Positions 20,130 to 30,253 of a stretch of DNA of 30,253 nt are shown here, in pieces. The DNA comes from Saccoglossus kowalevskii (Eukaryota > Hemichordata > Enteropneusta > Harrimaniidae), in assembly GCF_000003605.2 (NCBI RefSeq), contig NW_003114460.1, positions 1,436 through 31,688 on the forward strand, given 5' to 3'. The position numbers were made by a program, and so were the translations under genes. The stretch's first letter is position 1, and each line of letters begins with the position of its first letter. The notes under the pieces were generated by a model, which was not told where the DNA came from, made no database searches, and worked only from the letters and a program-made list of their open reading frames with translations.

Positions 20130-21370
20130 TATGAATTGAACCATGCCCTTTTCCAATCATCTACATTCCCGCAAGTAGTGTTGTCCAACGCCATCTACGA
20201 TGAATTTAGACAATTTATTATTATTATTGAAATGAGTTATGATTGATATCGAATTTCTGGAGTAGACGTTTTTTTTTTTTTTTTTTGTCAAGTCAGTGCT
20301 ATGATAAATCATTATATAATAGGTCGAGGGCAAGGCTACAATGGTACATTTTGACGACAGTCCGTTAATTACTCGGGGCTGTGATGTGACTAAGCCCATC
20401 TGCTTTCAACAATCATGATCGACTTTACGACAAATCAATACCAGTAAGACGGTCGCGCGGTCAGCTATAGATGTTGAAATTGAAACTGTGGTGATGCCAA
20501 TGACCCGGTAATGGCTTGGATCACCCACTTCAACCTACAACAATCACTCAAACTCTCTTGTTATAACTTTGTCTCAAGTAATACAATTGTTGTTTTTTCC
20601 TATCACATGGTACCGTACTTGGGGTTCCACTTAGTTAGTTGATTTTGACGTTAACATAGCTGTCAGATTTGATAATAAAACTAGCAAAGCTGCCGTGTTC
20701 TTTTGTGAGCGGACAATGATTATATCTCTAACGAAGGGTGTTTTCTTAGTCCATCCATTAATCGCATGTCTCAAATGTTCCGTTATGAGCAGGATTTACG
20801 ATTGCTTTTATAATTATCACGAATCCAATGGGCCTTGCCTATCTCCAGGCTTCTCGACATAATTGACGATTTCGGCCGGGATTCAAATCCTCGATAGATG
20901 AGAATGTCTATTTAAAAATTCTCGGCCTTTGGTCACAATATATATTGAATATTCAGAATTATAACTGTAAAAGGGAAAGCGGGAACCACAAACAAATGTC
21001 ATGAGCCCCCCTCCTACCATAGATGATAAATTTGACTAGACAATTGCCATTTATGTTGTCTGCATTTCACGCCCTAAGCTAAATCCATTTTAAGATGTAG
21101 TCTGACTGGGATTTCTCATAAAAAAAACGAGCATTTGACATATCGCGATTGAAATTTTGTACGGACGAATGGACATGAACAGTGAGATGGAACACCCACT
21201 AGCAATTATGATATTGACTGAACAGTGGACGCTATGGCTACCCTAGGCTATGGCCGTACCTAGGTTTTATTCGCTATCGTCGTGCAACATAGCTGCACTC
21301 AGCTCACCCACAACAACTATGGACGCAACCATTGCGATGCGGAGGGGCGTTAGGTGGGTATGGCAGGGAA

Positions 21371-21378
21371 TATAAGAG
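21371..21378 (+). promoter_or_regulatory. TATA box, probable promoter of gene 3
   Basis: TATAAGAG predicts transcription start near 21402. The first ATG after that is at 21435 with a good context (CTCAAGATG), so the leader would be about 33 nt. The geometry is that of a standard TATA promoter, 1.1 kb ahead of the gene 3 main exon. Confidence 0.45.
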
Positions 21379-21434
21379 AGACGCTGAGGGGCAGTTATAT
21401 TAGTTTGACACACTGTGCACGCTGAACACTCAAG

Positions 21435-21602
21435 ATGTCACGCAGTGGACTCGATAAACATACGATACGCACCTATTATTTGGAACCATCAAACACAACA
21501 TCGATACACACTGAACAATGGCCTTCAAATTATGCAGTTTCGCGGGGGAAACTATGTAATCAGCTCTTCACTATTATATGGTTAATATACCTGGTTGACT
21601 GA
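21435..21602 (+). CDS. Short ORF at the gene 3 promoter: leader peptide or first exon
   Basis: ATG at 21435 opens 55 codons starting MSRSGLDKHTIRTYYLEPSN, with a stop at 21602. If spliced to the gene 3 exon acceptor at 22468, the phase requires a donor leaving two extra bases. ATATG|GTTAAT after 21580 fits but is weak, and better donors are absent. The stretch may therefore be the N-terminus of gene 3, an upstream ORF, or the 5' part of an untranslated leader. Confidence 0.33.
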   Translation: MSRSGLDKHTIRTYYLEPSNTTSIHTEQWPSNYAVSRGKLCNQLFTIIWLIYLVD

Positions 21603-22541
21603 GTTCGCCCTCAAGATGGCACCGTAAATTTGGAACCGTGCCATCCGAACGACAAGTCAATACATGCTTATATCAGCCATTTTACCATGTCGAATTTCCA
21701 CCACACTGCCAACGTTAAAACCAGCTTGGAGGCATCGTACCGTACTGTATATTCCCCATCGGCCAGGCCGCCACAATGACGACCATTTAGCGGTTTCTGT
21801 TATATTCTATGGTCTGTTATTATCTTCACCTCAAACACACGAGGGTGCATATCACACAATTAACACTGATCATAAAGATTACTAGATTCAAACTGAGAAA
21901 ACATTAAACAAATAATTAATTTAGTATAGGGGACCGCCACGTACTAAATCTGGTACATTACTACTACATTTATATGTGTTGTCATATGGATTGGGCAGTG
22001 TGTTTGACGTCCCTTCAACTTCTACGCTATTGGTTTCTAATGGTTTCTCATTGTTACTACTTGTTTACCCACCATAGTTAGCCCAATTGAAAAATGCACA
22101 AAGACTTGCGATCGGACGGGAACTTTGGAATGCTGCATTCCGTCAATAATAAAGGTCGGTATCTCGTAGGGATCAAATAAAGCCATCACACTTTTTAAAT
22201 TTTACCATTTTTTTCTTTCAAATTCCTCAAGTTTTTTTACTGTCATTGGCCCACCTCGGCTGACCTATATTCAACTTGTACAAACCGCACAGTTTATCTT
22301 TCATAAGCAATTCGGTCCGTCGTCAACGGTTACATACCCTGTCACCCCTACGATCATTTGGGATGTTCCATTCGTGGTGCGATTTCAAAATACAGCTATA
22401 GGCAGAGGTAGGGAGACTGAAACAAAGTTGTAGTGTTCCCTTGTTTGTCTTGCGTGTTGAAATTTGAGCCACGATGATACACCAATAGTATATGAGCGAG
22501 GCGTAGTTGGAGGTTATGTGCACGCAGTATTATGTGTTGAT
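21603..22541 (+). other. Probable 5' intron and leader of gene 3
   Basis: It ends in a pyrimidine-rich acceptor, CCCTTGTTTGTCTTGC...TTTGAG, with AG at 22467-22468, resembling the gene 1 acceptor. An unrelated 73-codon frame at 21664-21885 has no supporting signals. Confidence 0.35.
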
Positions 22542-23729
22542 ATGGAATATAGCACCACGGCTGAACACAATACGATAATGAAGAAACCTTCAGAGGATAG
22601 CGTACAAGAAATGTTGGAGCTAGTTCAGCGACAGCAAGTACACGACGGGGATTTTCGTGGTCGTGTTTTCAACCCCTTACCAGCAATTGGAACTAAACGC
22701 GGACCGTCGATCGGTGCTTTGAATGGGACCGGTAAAAATAAGACTAAGTCTAATGCTCGCCATGTACAACCCAAGTTAGAACGGGAATCGACAATATTTG
22801 ATTTGAAGCAAAGCAGATCCAACAATATAGGACCTAATCTCAGCACAGACAATCTTGATATCTCCCCCAAATTAAAAGGCGATCAGAATGTGCTTAAGTG
22901 TAAATCTAAGGGGAAACCAGCCCCTCGTGTCCCGTATGCGATGCGAAGGGAAGGCACCAACTATCACTTGCCTCCGCTCTCCAGTTTTCAAATGCAGGAC
23001 ATATGCGACATTGAGCGACCTTCGGCACCGTCTCCTTTATCGAAGGAATTCTACACACATGAAGAGGGAATAAATATAGACTTGAGTTCGAACAATAACA
23101 ACCAATATGCTAAGTACGCCGAACTATGTGATGGAAGTTCGACGTACGACACTAATACGGGATATTTTCAACACACTAATAATGGCGGACAAGAACGATT
23201 GTTACCGTGGTCTGCAACTGAAGCTATGGACAATGAAGAAGGTGGTGCACAAGAACAGGATCAGCCATACGAAAGACCGAAAACAGCCAGGGGGAGAAGG
23301 AGAGATGAACGCGAAGTTATAGAAAGATCTACGCCAAGAAGTAGGTGCTCATCAGCCAGTGTTGATACTGGTATGATAACAGAAAGGCCCAAAACAGCCA
23401 GAAGTAGGCGTTTTGTTGACGGTGACTCTAGCGATGCAAGGCCGAGGACTAGAGGTCGAAGGCGTGAAATCAGCGAACAGGACGCTTACGAACCGTATGA
23501 GCGGCCGAAAACAGCAAGGGGCGGAGGGAGGCGGAGGGGAGAACAGGGCGAAGTGAGTGAGGATGAACCATCGGAAATACAAAGAGCATTACGAAAACCC
23601 AGGCCTAAGAGTCCAGGACCCCATCACCCTAGATATAGAATGGTGAACACGAACTCACGGTCATCCTATGGTGAATTCGACGAGAACGGGATTATTGATA
23701 ATGTTGCTGTGATGAATTCTGCCACATAA
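22542..23729 (+). CDS. Gene 3: unrecognised basic-repeat protein, 395 aa
   Basis: The ATG at 22542 (TTGATATGG) is the first in this frame; an in-frame TGA lies at 22458. The frame is also open between the acceptor at 22468 and this ATG, so an N-terminal extension from an upstream exon is possible. The protein is hydrophilic and probably mostly disordered, with no signal or membrane segment. Residues 15-45 contain a short predicted helix (QEMLELVQRQQ) and RGRVFNPLP. There is a proline-basic KGKPAPRVPY near 123, an N-rich stretch near 183, and then four related basic repeats: YERPKTARGRRR (243), TERPKTARSRRF (280), ARPRTRGRRRE (299) and YERPKTARGGGRRR (319). The C-terminus is polar. Such arrays are typical of nucleic-acid- or microtubule-binding regions, but that is inference. 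No clear motif in common with genes 1 and 2. Confidence 0.85.
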   Translation: MEYSTTAEHNTIMKKPSEDSVQEMLELVQRQQVHDGDFRGRVFNPLPAIGTKRGPSIGALNGTGKNKTKSNARHVQPKLERESTIFDLKQSRSNNIGPNLSTDNLDISPKLKGDQNVLKCKSKGKPAPRVPYAMRREGTNYHLPPLSSFQMQDICDIERPSAPSPLSKEFYTHEEGINIDLSSNNNNQYAKYAELCDGSSTYDTNTGYFQHTNNGGQERLLPWSATEAMDNEEGGAQEQDQPYERPKTARGRRRDEREVIERSTPRSRCSSASVDTGMITERPKTARSRRFVDGDSSDARPRTRGRRREISEQDAYEPYERPKTARGGGRRRGEQGEVSEDEPSEIQRALRKPRPKSPGPHHPRYRMVNTNSRSSYGEFDENGIIDNVAVMNSAT

Positions 23730-24984
23730 AACCAACTTATCTACATTGAAAAGTGCCAATTTACCATATCATTTGTATATCTCAGGGCCGCTTTGAAACA
23801 TGTTTATTTCTTAGGTTGTAGTCGCTTTGGCATTTTAAAAACAGTGTCCACTATATACGCGTATTAATAGTGGAGGATTATGCCAAAATGTGTAGTTGCA
23901 TCTTTCACAGTCTGATATTGCAGCTTACATCTTTATATATGCTTTAAATATCGAAAACAATTTAAACGGTTGCAATAACTGCATGACGTACAGAATGTAT
24001 TTTCAATATTATATTTCTTGTTAAGAGAAGCACATTTTTTTTTTTTACAAATTTATATCATAAAACTCTTTCCAGAAACAAACAGAAAATATATTCTGTG
24101 TTTATGTGTTTGTTTATCTCCAGACTTTGAACTAGGGGTTATAATACGTAAGCTATTTCTCATCACATAGTATTGGCCATGAAACGGCGTGAAATCGATA
24201 TTGAGGTCAGCTCATCTCCAAGTTGTATGAACAATATTATACGTGTACTACTGGGGTAGTTAGTGAATAAGAGGGAATATTATTTAAACTCAAAGAGTTT
24301 AAAGAGATTGAAACCATGCACTGCTAATATTTACTGGACATACACATTTACAACCTAGTGGTCTTCACAAAAACACACCCTGTACACATATACTCGAAAA
24401 CCGTGTTCTAGTTTAACTATACCATTGACCCAGTTAGTGCAGATCTTAACACTATAGTCACGCAGTGTTAGCCACAAAGACTACTTCAATCGTCCATAAA
24501 ATAATCTCGTTGGCCTTGCTATTGAATGAGTGGGCTAATCGTCCCTCTAGTAATTCGATTTTATTGAGGAAAATAAAACAGTTGAACGTATCGTTTTCAA
24601 GTTCTCCATTTACAAAGAGCCATATTTACCGTAACATGTAAATCTGACAGTATGTTGTTTATACAGTTTAGCATTAGAGCTTTGAACACCAAGTTGCCAT
24701 TGGCAATAACACGAATCACATCACATTTGAATCACAATAGGTCTTGTTATCTCCAATTGTGTGTACACATCTTTTTTATACTAAAGTTCAATTTCGTCAT
24801 TTGGCTATGTTACAGCACATGACTTTGCGTTATTGACATACTTGTTGTATCTAAAACAATTGATATATAGATTATACTACATGTACCCACAAAGGATACG
24901 GGTATAATGAAAAAAATAGGGGGTAATTTGTTTTGCTGAAGTAACTGATTCTCGGTGAGAAGACCTCAATTGAAAATAGTTGAC
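23730..24984 (+). other. Gene 3 3' region and intergenic DNA
   Basis: The first AATAAA after the gene 3 stop is at 24572-24577, 842 nt on. An acceptor at 24668 opens a 50-codon hydrophobic frame without a partner. No gene is supported. Confidence 0.4.
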
Positions 24985-25072
24985 ATGTCGATGACTTCTT
25001 ATTCATGGGATATCGCACAGTGTCCCCACAGGGAACCGTTCAAGCGATCAGGCGTCTTTTCTTTAAGCGATC
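24985..25072 (+). CDS. Gene 4 candidate, exon 1 (29 codons + 1 nt)
   Basis: ATG at 24985 (TTGACATGT, G at -3) reads MSMTSYSWDIAQCPHREPFK and nine more codons to a donor GATC|GTAAAAAC in phase 1. The donor is weak; without splicing the frame ends seven codons later. Residue composition is strongly protein-like. Its phase matches the next exon (25931), which supports the join. Together the three exons encode 109 aa without a recognised family. Confidence 0.38.
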
Positions 25073-25930
25073 GTAAAAACGCTACTTTAGATTGATACTG
25101 AAATTCAGCGAAGCGGTAGGCTTGTTTACCTGTGGGAGAAATTTGTCTTTACCGAATGAGATAACACATTCGGCTACAATTGATTGTATATTCATGGGGT
25201 CGACGGTGGTTTAGTTGACTCTGTATAGTCACAGGGTCGCGTGGTTGTGCCTGTTTTTACTGTATGCAATCGCGGCCACAAAAGGAAAGATTATTTGTAA
25301 AGATATCCACGTCTACTGGGTCATCGAATGTTGCATGGGAAAGGTGACCACGGATGAGAGTACTTGTTTGATAGAAGGCACTAATTAATATTATGTTTTG
25401 ATATTTTTCTATATTTTTAATATGAACACATAATTAGACCAAGATAATACTGGAAATATACATATGTATAGACCAATTTTTAAAAATTTCCTTTCGTCTT
25501 TATTTTTGTATAAAGAAGCCAAACCCCAAAGGAATACATTGTTTATGGGTGGTGTAGGTATCCTTGACAACGGAGTGTATGAACCATACTGGGGTCACAT
25601 TAATAGTTGTTTCAGAGGCATTTCGTCACGGTAGTTTAAAACTATTATTAAATAATTTATTTTCGTTATACAAAAACTAGATGAAATATTTGGTAAGTGT
25701 TGTTGAAGTGTGTATAATTAACCAGAGATAAAGTATAATATGATCGCGTATATATATTTATAAAGGAGTGTCTCTGAGACAAAATACACGTCGTAGTTTT
25801 TTGTCTTTTAGAGGCCTTATAGGCGTGTAACATATTGTCGATAAGAAGGATATGTTTGGTGTGGTTGTTTTGTGTCCTTTGACGAGCGTGGAAACACCTT
25901 TCCTATACTCTAAGCAGGAGGCGATCTAAG

Positions 25931-26002
25931 GTCACAAATCTTTTGCAATTGGTGACGTAGCAACAACAACGCAAAAAGAAAAACGCTTTGACTATATCTA
26001 CG
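25931..26002 (+). CDS. Gene 4 candidate, exon 2 (72 nt, phase 1-1)
   Basis: After the AG at 25929-25930, the exon reads HKSFAIGDVATTTQKEKRFD and three more residues to a strong donor, CTACG|GTAAGTCC. It starts and ends in phase 1, so it is a symmetric exon of exactly 24 codons. There is no ATG inside, so it must follow an earlier exon. The upstream acceptor has only a moderate pyrimidine tract; the donor is the best evidence. Confidence 0.4.
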
Positions 26003-26549
26003 GTAAGTCCAAAAAGAAAGTATTTCTTCAAAGACGATTGGATAACATGAAAGGAATTGTTTTGGCATTCAAATGACTGGGACATAGGTAAGTCTTTAGA
26101 TTAGAATCGTGTTCACTTATAGAGAGTATTCAGCGCTGAACACTCGCTATTCAACATAACCAGTAACGAACAAAGCTATGGCACGACAAATCGATAAGAT
26201 TGGGTCCATACTGAAGTATAATGTCTATGACCAACGGCAAGATTAATCTCAACGAGGTAAGGTATGTATGACCAGCGCCAATACACAGTTTTTGAAACCA
26301 ACTTAGCGGTTCTCAGTTCCTGGTAGATAACTGTATCGTCACACTACGTTAGTCGGTAGCTTCGACCAGCACCATCACTGCTGCGTTGAAAAAAAACAAC
26401 AGAAGACTTATTATTAATACGTCTCGTCACTAGGATACCAACTGCATGGTTTTCATTCTCCCAAGTAACGAGATGTAAGAGAACTAATACAATATCATGA
26501 TGTGTGAAAACAAGCGCGGTGCGTTTGAATGAGTTATTTTCATTAACAG
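26003..26549 (+). other. Intron of gene 4 candidate
   Basis: It starts GTAAGT and ends TTATTTTCATTAACAG, 547 nt. A second good donor, CATAG|GTAAGT after 26087, lies inside and could mark an alternative, non-coding exon end. Confidence 0.35.
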
Positions 26550-26719
26550 ATCCGTCTAATATTGACAAACATTCAAAGAGGCCGTACCCCGCCCCCCGTG
26601 TTTCCTTACCACGCACGAGAGGTACGCTGATTGTACAGAACTCGGCAACGCGCGTTGAATTCACCATGTCGGGTTTCAATCGCTTGACGCACGGCCCCAG
26701 CAATAAGCTACTGTCGTAA
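26550..26719 (+). CDS. Gene 4 candidate, terminal exon (55 aa)
   Basis: The good acceptor at 26549 is followed, in phase 1, by PSNIDKHSKRPYPAPRVSLP and 35 more residues, ending in NRLTHGPSNKLLS and a stop at 26719. The exon is GC- and CpG-rich relative to its AT-rich flanks, has no hydrophobic segment, and joins exon 2 through an Asp codon (RFDYIY-D-PSN). PAPRV also occurs in gene 3, but the resemblance does not extend. The first AATAAA downstream is at 27135. Function unknown. Confidence 0.48.
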
Positions 26720-27527
26720 TTGAAAGGCGTCGTAATTTCGTTTCATATATTGTTTACTTAATCATAATAATTCGATTTTTAGTAGTCGGGAATACTAGCC
26801 AGGATTACAAAGAAACAAAATTTACTACTATCGAAAATACTGCAATGGCAATTCTGGAGTGTTCGATGAATCACCATTACATGTTTTATATCTCGACGCG
26901 GACTAAATAACTCGGCGGATCGAAGAATTACATTTGTAATTAAATAATTCGTATAGGTTTTTAGAAACGTGGTAAAAATCGCAGAACAGTGTCGTACACA
27001 TTAATTTGTGTAAAGTTATTATATTCACCCTGTGAACGTTATTCTGCCATGTGTCCAAACCATATTTATTAGAAAATAGCCAATATGATGTGACAAGGAC
27101 TGCTATTTTCAACTCGTTGGTAAAACATTATTTAAATAAAATCTATTCTCAAAAAGCAGATTAAAACATTGTAAAAAAAAGGTTTGTTCATATCACGGTG
27201 GAAATAATTTTAGTATTACCTCCATGGTCATATTGAGATAAGATATGATATATGCACCATATAAACCAATGACAACACCGTGGTAACAAAATTGAAAAAT
27301 GGCCGACATCATGATTATATTGTTTTAATCGACAGTATAACATAATGCATTCTGGGTATTATCATTTCACATAATTTTGAAAGTAATAAAGTTAATCGAA
27401 TTGTGTAGCATACAGATGGTAGGTCGGCTTTTGTTGTAAATTGTGTATTTTCGAAATGTAGTGTCTAATTGGTATTTTCAGTCTTGAAATTGGTTATTTA
27501 GTAAAAATACAATATTTCTATAAACAC

Positions 27528-27558
<31 letters not shown>

Positions 27559-28454
27559 GTATATAGTAAGAAGCCTGGAAGTGACGTAGAGTAATATGTA
27601 AATTAGACGCAACAATAAACAATAACAAAACACCTAACACTTCCTGGCACAACATAATATTGCATATAACCAAATTTACAAAAGAGCTATTTAAATACTG
27701 TAGAATACTTTTCAACTCAATTTATAATTCAAGTTATTTCAACTTTATTTACAAGTGCTTATAGCGACTGTATATTGGAAGAAACCTCATGTAGACTTGT
27801 TTCACATCGTATTCAAGTTGTCTAATGTCCCGTAAAAGTGAAGTGTATGGTGTTTTCTATTGTACTGTCTATATGACATACACCATCCCTGAGATGGTAT
27901 GCCGCATTAGTAAGTGACGACGATTTTTACAGTGAAGACATCAAACTTCGATTTGGTCACATCACGTATACATTTGTTTGTGTTGATCGCATGGTATTCG
28001 TAGTTCGGTACATTTTGATTTACATTTTTGACATATTTTGCAAAAAAATGTTAGTACCAATCATCATGTTTAAAAAAAACATATGTCACGTATAGAACTA
28101 TTAAATTACCACTCAATATAGCAATATTTGACGGAGCCATCGATACAATATTAGGATGTGATTATCGGCCATTTTTATTTTGTAAGATCTGTGTTGGGTA
28201 TTGCAAACATAGAGCTGATAATGGACGTTTTCTCGGTTGCTGGAAATCCAGTTTTTTGTTTCATCGTTGCACAAAATGGTCCGACATTCAGCCAACAAAT
28301 ACACGCAAACAACCGTACTTGTCCAGGTTAACGTCAAATCCATCGAAAATGACATTTCATTAATTCACATGTAATTACAAATGATTACAGGCTTTCTATT
28401 TAATTTGATCGTTTTGACATGTTCGATCGTAATGAGTCTCAATTTCTATTTCAG
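26720..28454. other. AT-rich region with a microsatellite, no supportable gene
   Basis: It holds AATAAA at 27135-27140 (candidate poly(A) signal for gene 4) and a GT/AT microsatellite at 27529-27564. Open frames on either strand are short and without splice support. Confidence 0.45.
27529..27564. repeat. (GT)n(AT)n microsatellite
   Basis: Five GT units run directly into about ten AT units, followed by GTATATAG. Confidence 0.85.
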
Positions 28455-28584
28455 ACCTCGCATACCCCGAATACGTATATCGCGTGAGCCACCACTGAAA
28501 ATATTGATATGCGCATACAAATATAGTTGGGTTCATCTACTTGTTTACTTCCACGTGCAGACAGTTAAGTGTGAAACGACGTAG
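28455..28584 (+). CDS. Candidate terminal exon after a strong acceptor
   Basis: The acceptor CTCAATTTCTATTTCAG at 28454 is excellent. With two bases supplied by an earlier exon, the frame reads PRIPRIRISREPPLKILICA and continues to a stop at 28584 (42 residues). Another frame gives a shorter end, LAYPEYVYRVSHH. No partner donor can be identified, so the frame is uncertain. Confidence 0.25.
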
Positions 28585-29626
28585 TTTTATTTTTCAAAAT
28601 AACATTAGTGATGGGTGCGTACTGATACTAATAAAGCGAATATACGTCTTATTCAATTGATATCATACATATCTCGGGTTAGTAGGCTGTCAGTCTCCAC
28701 TGATCCGATACAATACCATTTCATATTTTTATAACATAAAACGCCCATTTCTGCTTCAAGCTGTCAAGCACAGAAAATGACAGTTGTCGTCACTAAGATA
28801 CAATAATAAACACGCCGTTTGTTGTCCGAGGTCACGGCTGTCGACAAAGACGGTAATGACATTATCTGGTTAAATAGGATGAAAACAATCAGCCTCGCGT
28901 GGCTGTCAATACTGAGTGTATGCAAACTTGACCTCACAGTTGTCAACTACTATATTTCACTTTTATAAAGAGGCCATCGGTTGTTTTATTCTGTTCTTTT
29001 CGTGGCAGAAGTATATTCGGGGAAAGTTAACACATCAAACCAAATTGGCATTATGTAGACATTTTCTAGTTGCGGAGTATTACCCAGGGAGATATACATG
29101 CAGAACAGGAAAAATAGAAAAATCCTACTTAAATTTGAAAATTAATTATAAAACAGAAAATTAAGATTCATACAATGCCATTATATTCAGACTAATAGTT
29201 ACGGGTTATACTGTGTGCCATGTTGTTGAAAGCTACTTTTTTATTTGGGAAATTTAGAATTGATTTCTAGTCCTTTTCATGGACATTGAACCCAGTTCAA
29301 CAAGAAGATGAGGCCAAATTGATGATGGAATGTTGATATTTGTTTCTATGGAAACAGTATTGCCTTTTTCGAAAGATGTTTGATACATGGCCATAACTTA
29401 TTTGATCCAACCAATGCAGACACTTTATTACAAGTATTACCCTTCCATTTAACTATTATTGCATGATGACAAATAATGAACCAGGTAATAACATCAGTGA
29501 TGTTTTAATTGTTTCCACAAACCGGCTATGAATAGGTTATTCGACAATAAAAAATACAAGATGAACACTAACACAGCATGAATAAATAAATTATCCCAAT
29601 TTTCTACATCAGATTGGTTATTGCAG
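28585..29626. other. Intergenic, one minute secreted-like ORF
   Basis: ATG at 28879 (TAGGATGA, A at -3) opens 29 codons starting MKTISLAWLSILSVCKLDLT, which resembles a bare signal peptide. It is too short to call. Nothing else supportable. Confidence 0.35.
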
Positions 29627-29753
29627 GAAACGACCATCGCATAGAGAAGGTGACGTCATTAGGGTGTTCATCATTGCCACCACAATCGAGCTAAAGGTCA
29701 CTGTGAAGTATACTAAGAGCATAGAATCTATTGTATCGTGCCAGTGTTATTAA
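29627..29753 (+). CDS. Candidate terminal exon ending in a poly(A) signal
   Basis: After the acceptor TTGGTTATTGCAG at 29626, with two bases from a previous exon, the frame reads KRPSHREGDVIRVFIIATTI and 21 more residues ending SCQCY. The stop TAA overlaps AATAAA (29753-29758). A CRE palindrome at 29651-29658 falls within the frame. No upstream donor is identified, so this is tentative. Confidence 0.27.
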
Positions 29754-30253
29754 ATAAACTGAAAGGTAGCCAGCGAAAATGCATTTGAAGGTTTCTTTAG
29801 TTATTTTATCGATCCAATTGTATGAGTGGACCATGCTTTAATAGTAAACGCTCATAGAATTCATTTGAGTCTTACCAGTGAAATTGGGCGTGAAATGACA
29901 TATAAGGGATGGACCATATTACGCATCGGGCGAGGGAGAGCTGCGTTCAAATAACACCCTCCTACACACGGTACTGGCCAAGTTGAAATCTTCCCGTCCA
30001 CAGAAAGTAGTACACCTCTCCCAATTGCTTCTAGTTATAAACGTGGCCATGGCAACAACCTCAACGTTTTTATATGCCGACTATACCTATACAAATACAA
30101 CTGAATGACAACGTCAAACTGATGTTTCATGCTGAGCTTGGAAAACGGAAAAATGTATACTAGTATTTACTCTTGGCTGAATCGTAGGCTAGGTCGGCGA
30201 CAGTCTGCGGGCAAGGGGGTCAAACCCTATTTATATCCATCCATCACTTTATG
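29754..30253. other. Right end of window, no gene seen
   Basis: A minus-strand donor, CACTG|GTAAGACTC, near 29878 follows an open frame containing MVHPLYVISRPISL. It is the only signal and is too short to call an exon. Confidence 0.35.

Larger units (their letters stand above)
19792..21370. other. Intergenic region with simple repeats and a CRE
   Basis: It contains GACGCATGCGCAGG near 19880 (resembles an NRF1 site), an AT dinucleotide run (20085-20110), a CRE palindrome (20122-20129), a run of 18 T (20269-20286) and AATAAA at 20078-20083. The last is the first consensus poly(A) signal downstream of gene 2. No gene supported. Confidence 0.4.

Noticed and set aside
20880-20890. GATTCAAATCC, a match to the tRNA B box
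   Set aside because: There is no A box at the right distance and no cloverleaf; a lone B box is not a tRNA gene or SINE.
22605-22660. GoLoco-like segment at the gene 3 N-terminus (QEMLELVQRQQ...DFRGR)
   Set aside because: The helix and the Gln position fit, but the spacing to the terminal Arg is one residue short and the MDDQR core is missing.
25759-25766. TATAAAGG, a good TATA box
   Set aside because: It lies between exons 1 and 2 of the gene 4 model. The first ATG after it (25852) opens only 26 codons without a donor.
26344-26703. 119-codon frame on the minus strand
   Set aside because: It overlaps the + strand gene 4 terminal exon, which has splice sites and better composition; likely a shadow.

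Overview
This window looks like AT-rich nuclear DNA of an animal, most likely an invertebrate. The open reading frames are split by good GT/AG splice sites, there are TATA boxes and Kozak-type starts, and most of the sequence is intergenic or intronic. No rRNA, tRNA, operon, CRISPR array or bacterial feature is visible. I cannot name the species or assign any protein with certainty to a named family.

Three long coding exons on the + strand stand out. Gene 1 (2955-3974, 339 aa) and gene 2 (main exon 14444-15930, about 530 aa with its likely first exon at 12414-12519) share four short motifs in the same order, including a near-C-terminal NCRYLR. They are therefore diverged tandem paralogs of a family I do not recognise. 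Gene 2 also carries a PP1-type RVRF motif and three RxxSxP (14-3-3-like) sites. Gene 3 (22542-23729, 395 aa) is different: low complexity, with four basic repeats of the type ERPKTARGRRR.

Between and around these are smaller gene models assembled by hand from splice sites and reading phase. They include a two-exon, 58-aa protein ending in an IQ-like helix (10269-10359 + 10879-10964, TATA box at 10225), a three-exon, 109-aa protein (24985-25072 + 25931-26002 + 26550-26719, both introns in phase 1), a minus-strand first exon leaving the window at its left end (143-96), and several weaker single exons and small secreted or cysteine-containing ORFs.

The main non-coding feature is a minisatellite of 31-bp units at 16141-19100, about 95 copies, starting 211 bp after the gene 2 stop codon. 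It contains nested higher-order periods of 341 bp (11 units) and 186 bp (6 units). Other structure includes a small retroposed poly(A) insertion with a 13-bp target-site duplication (1529-1687), a marked excess of the CRE palindrome TGACGTCA (six copies), an 18-bp perfect palindrome centred on CACGTG, and simple repeats. Everything else is AT-rich sequence with no supportable gene. All splice models are inference from sequence and need transcript data.
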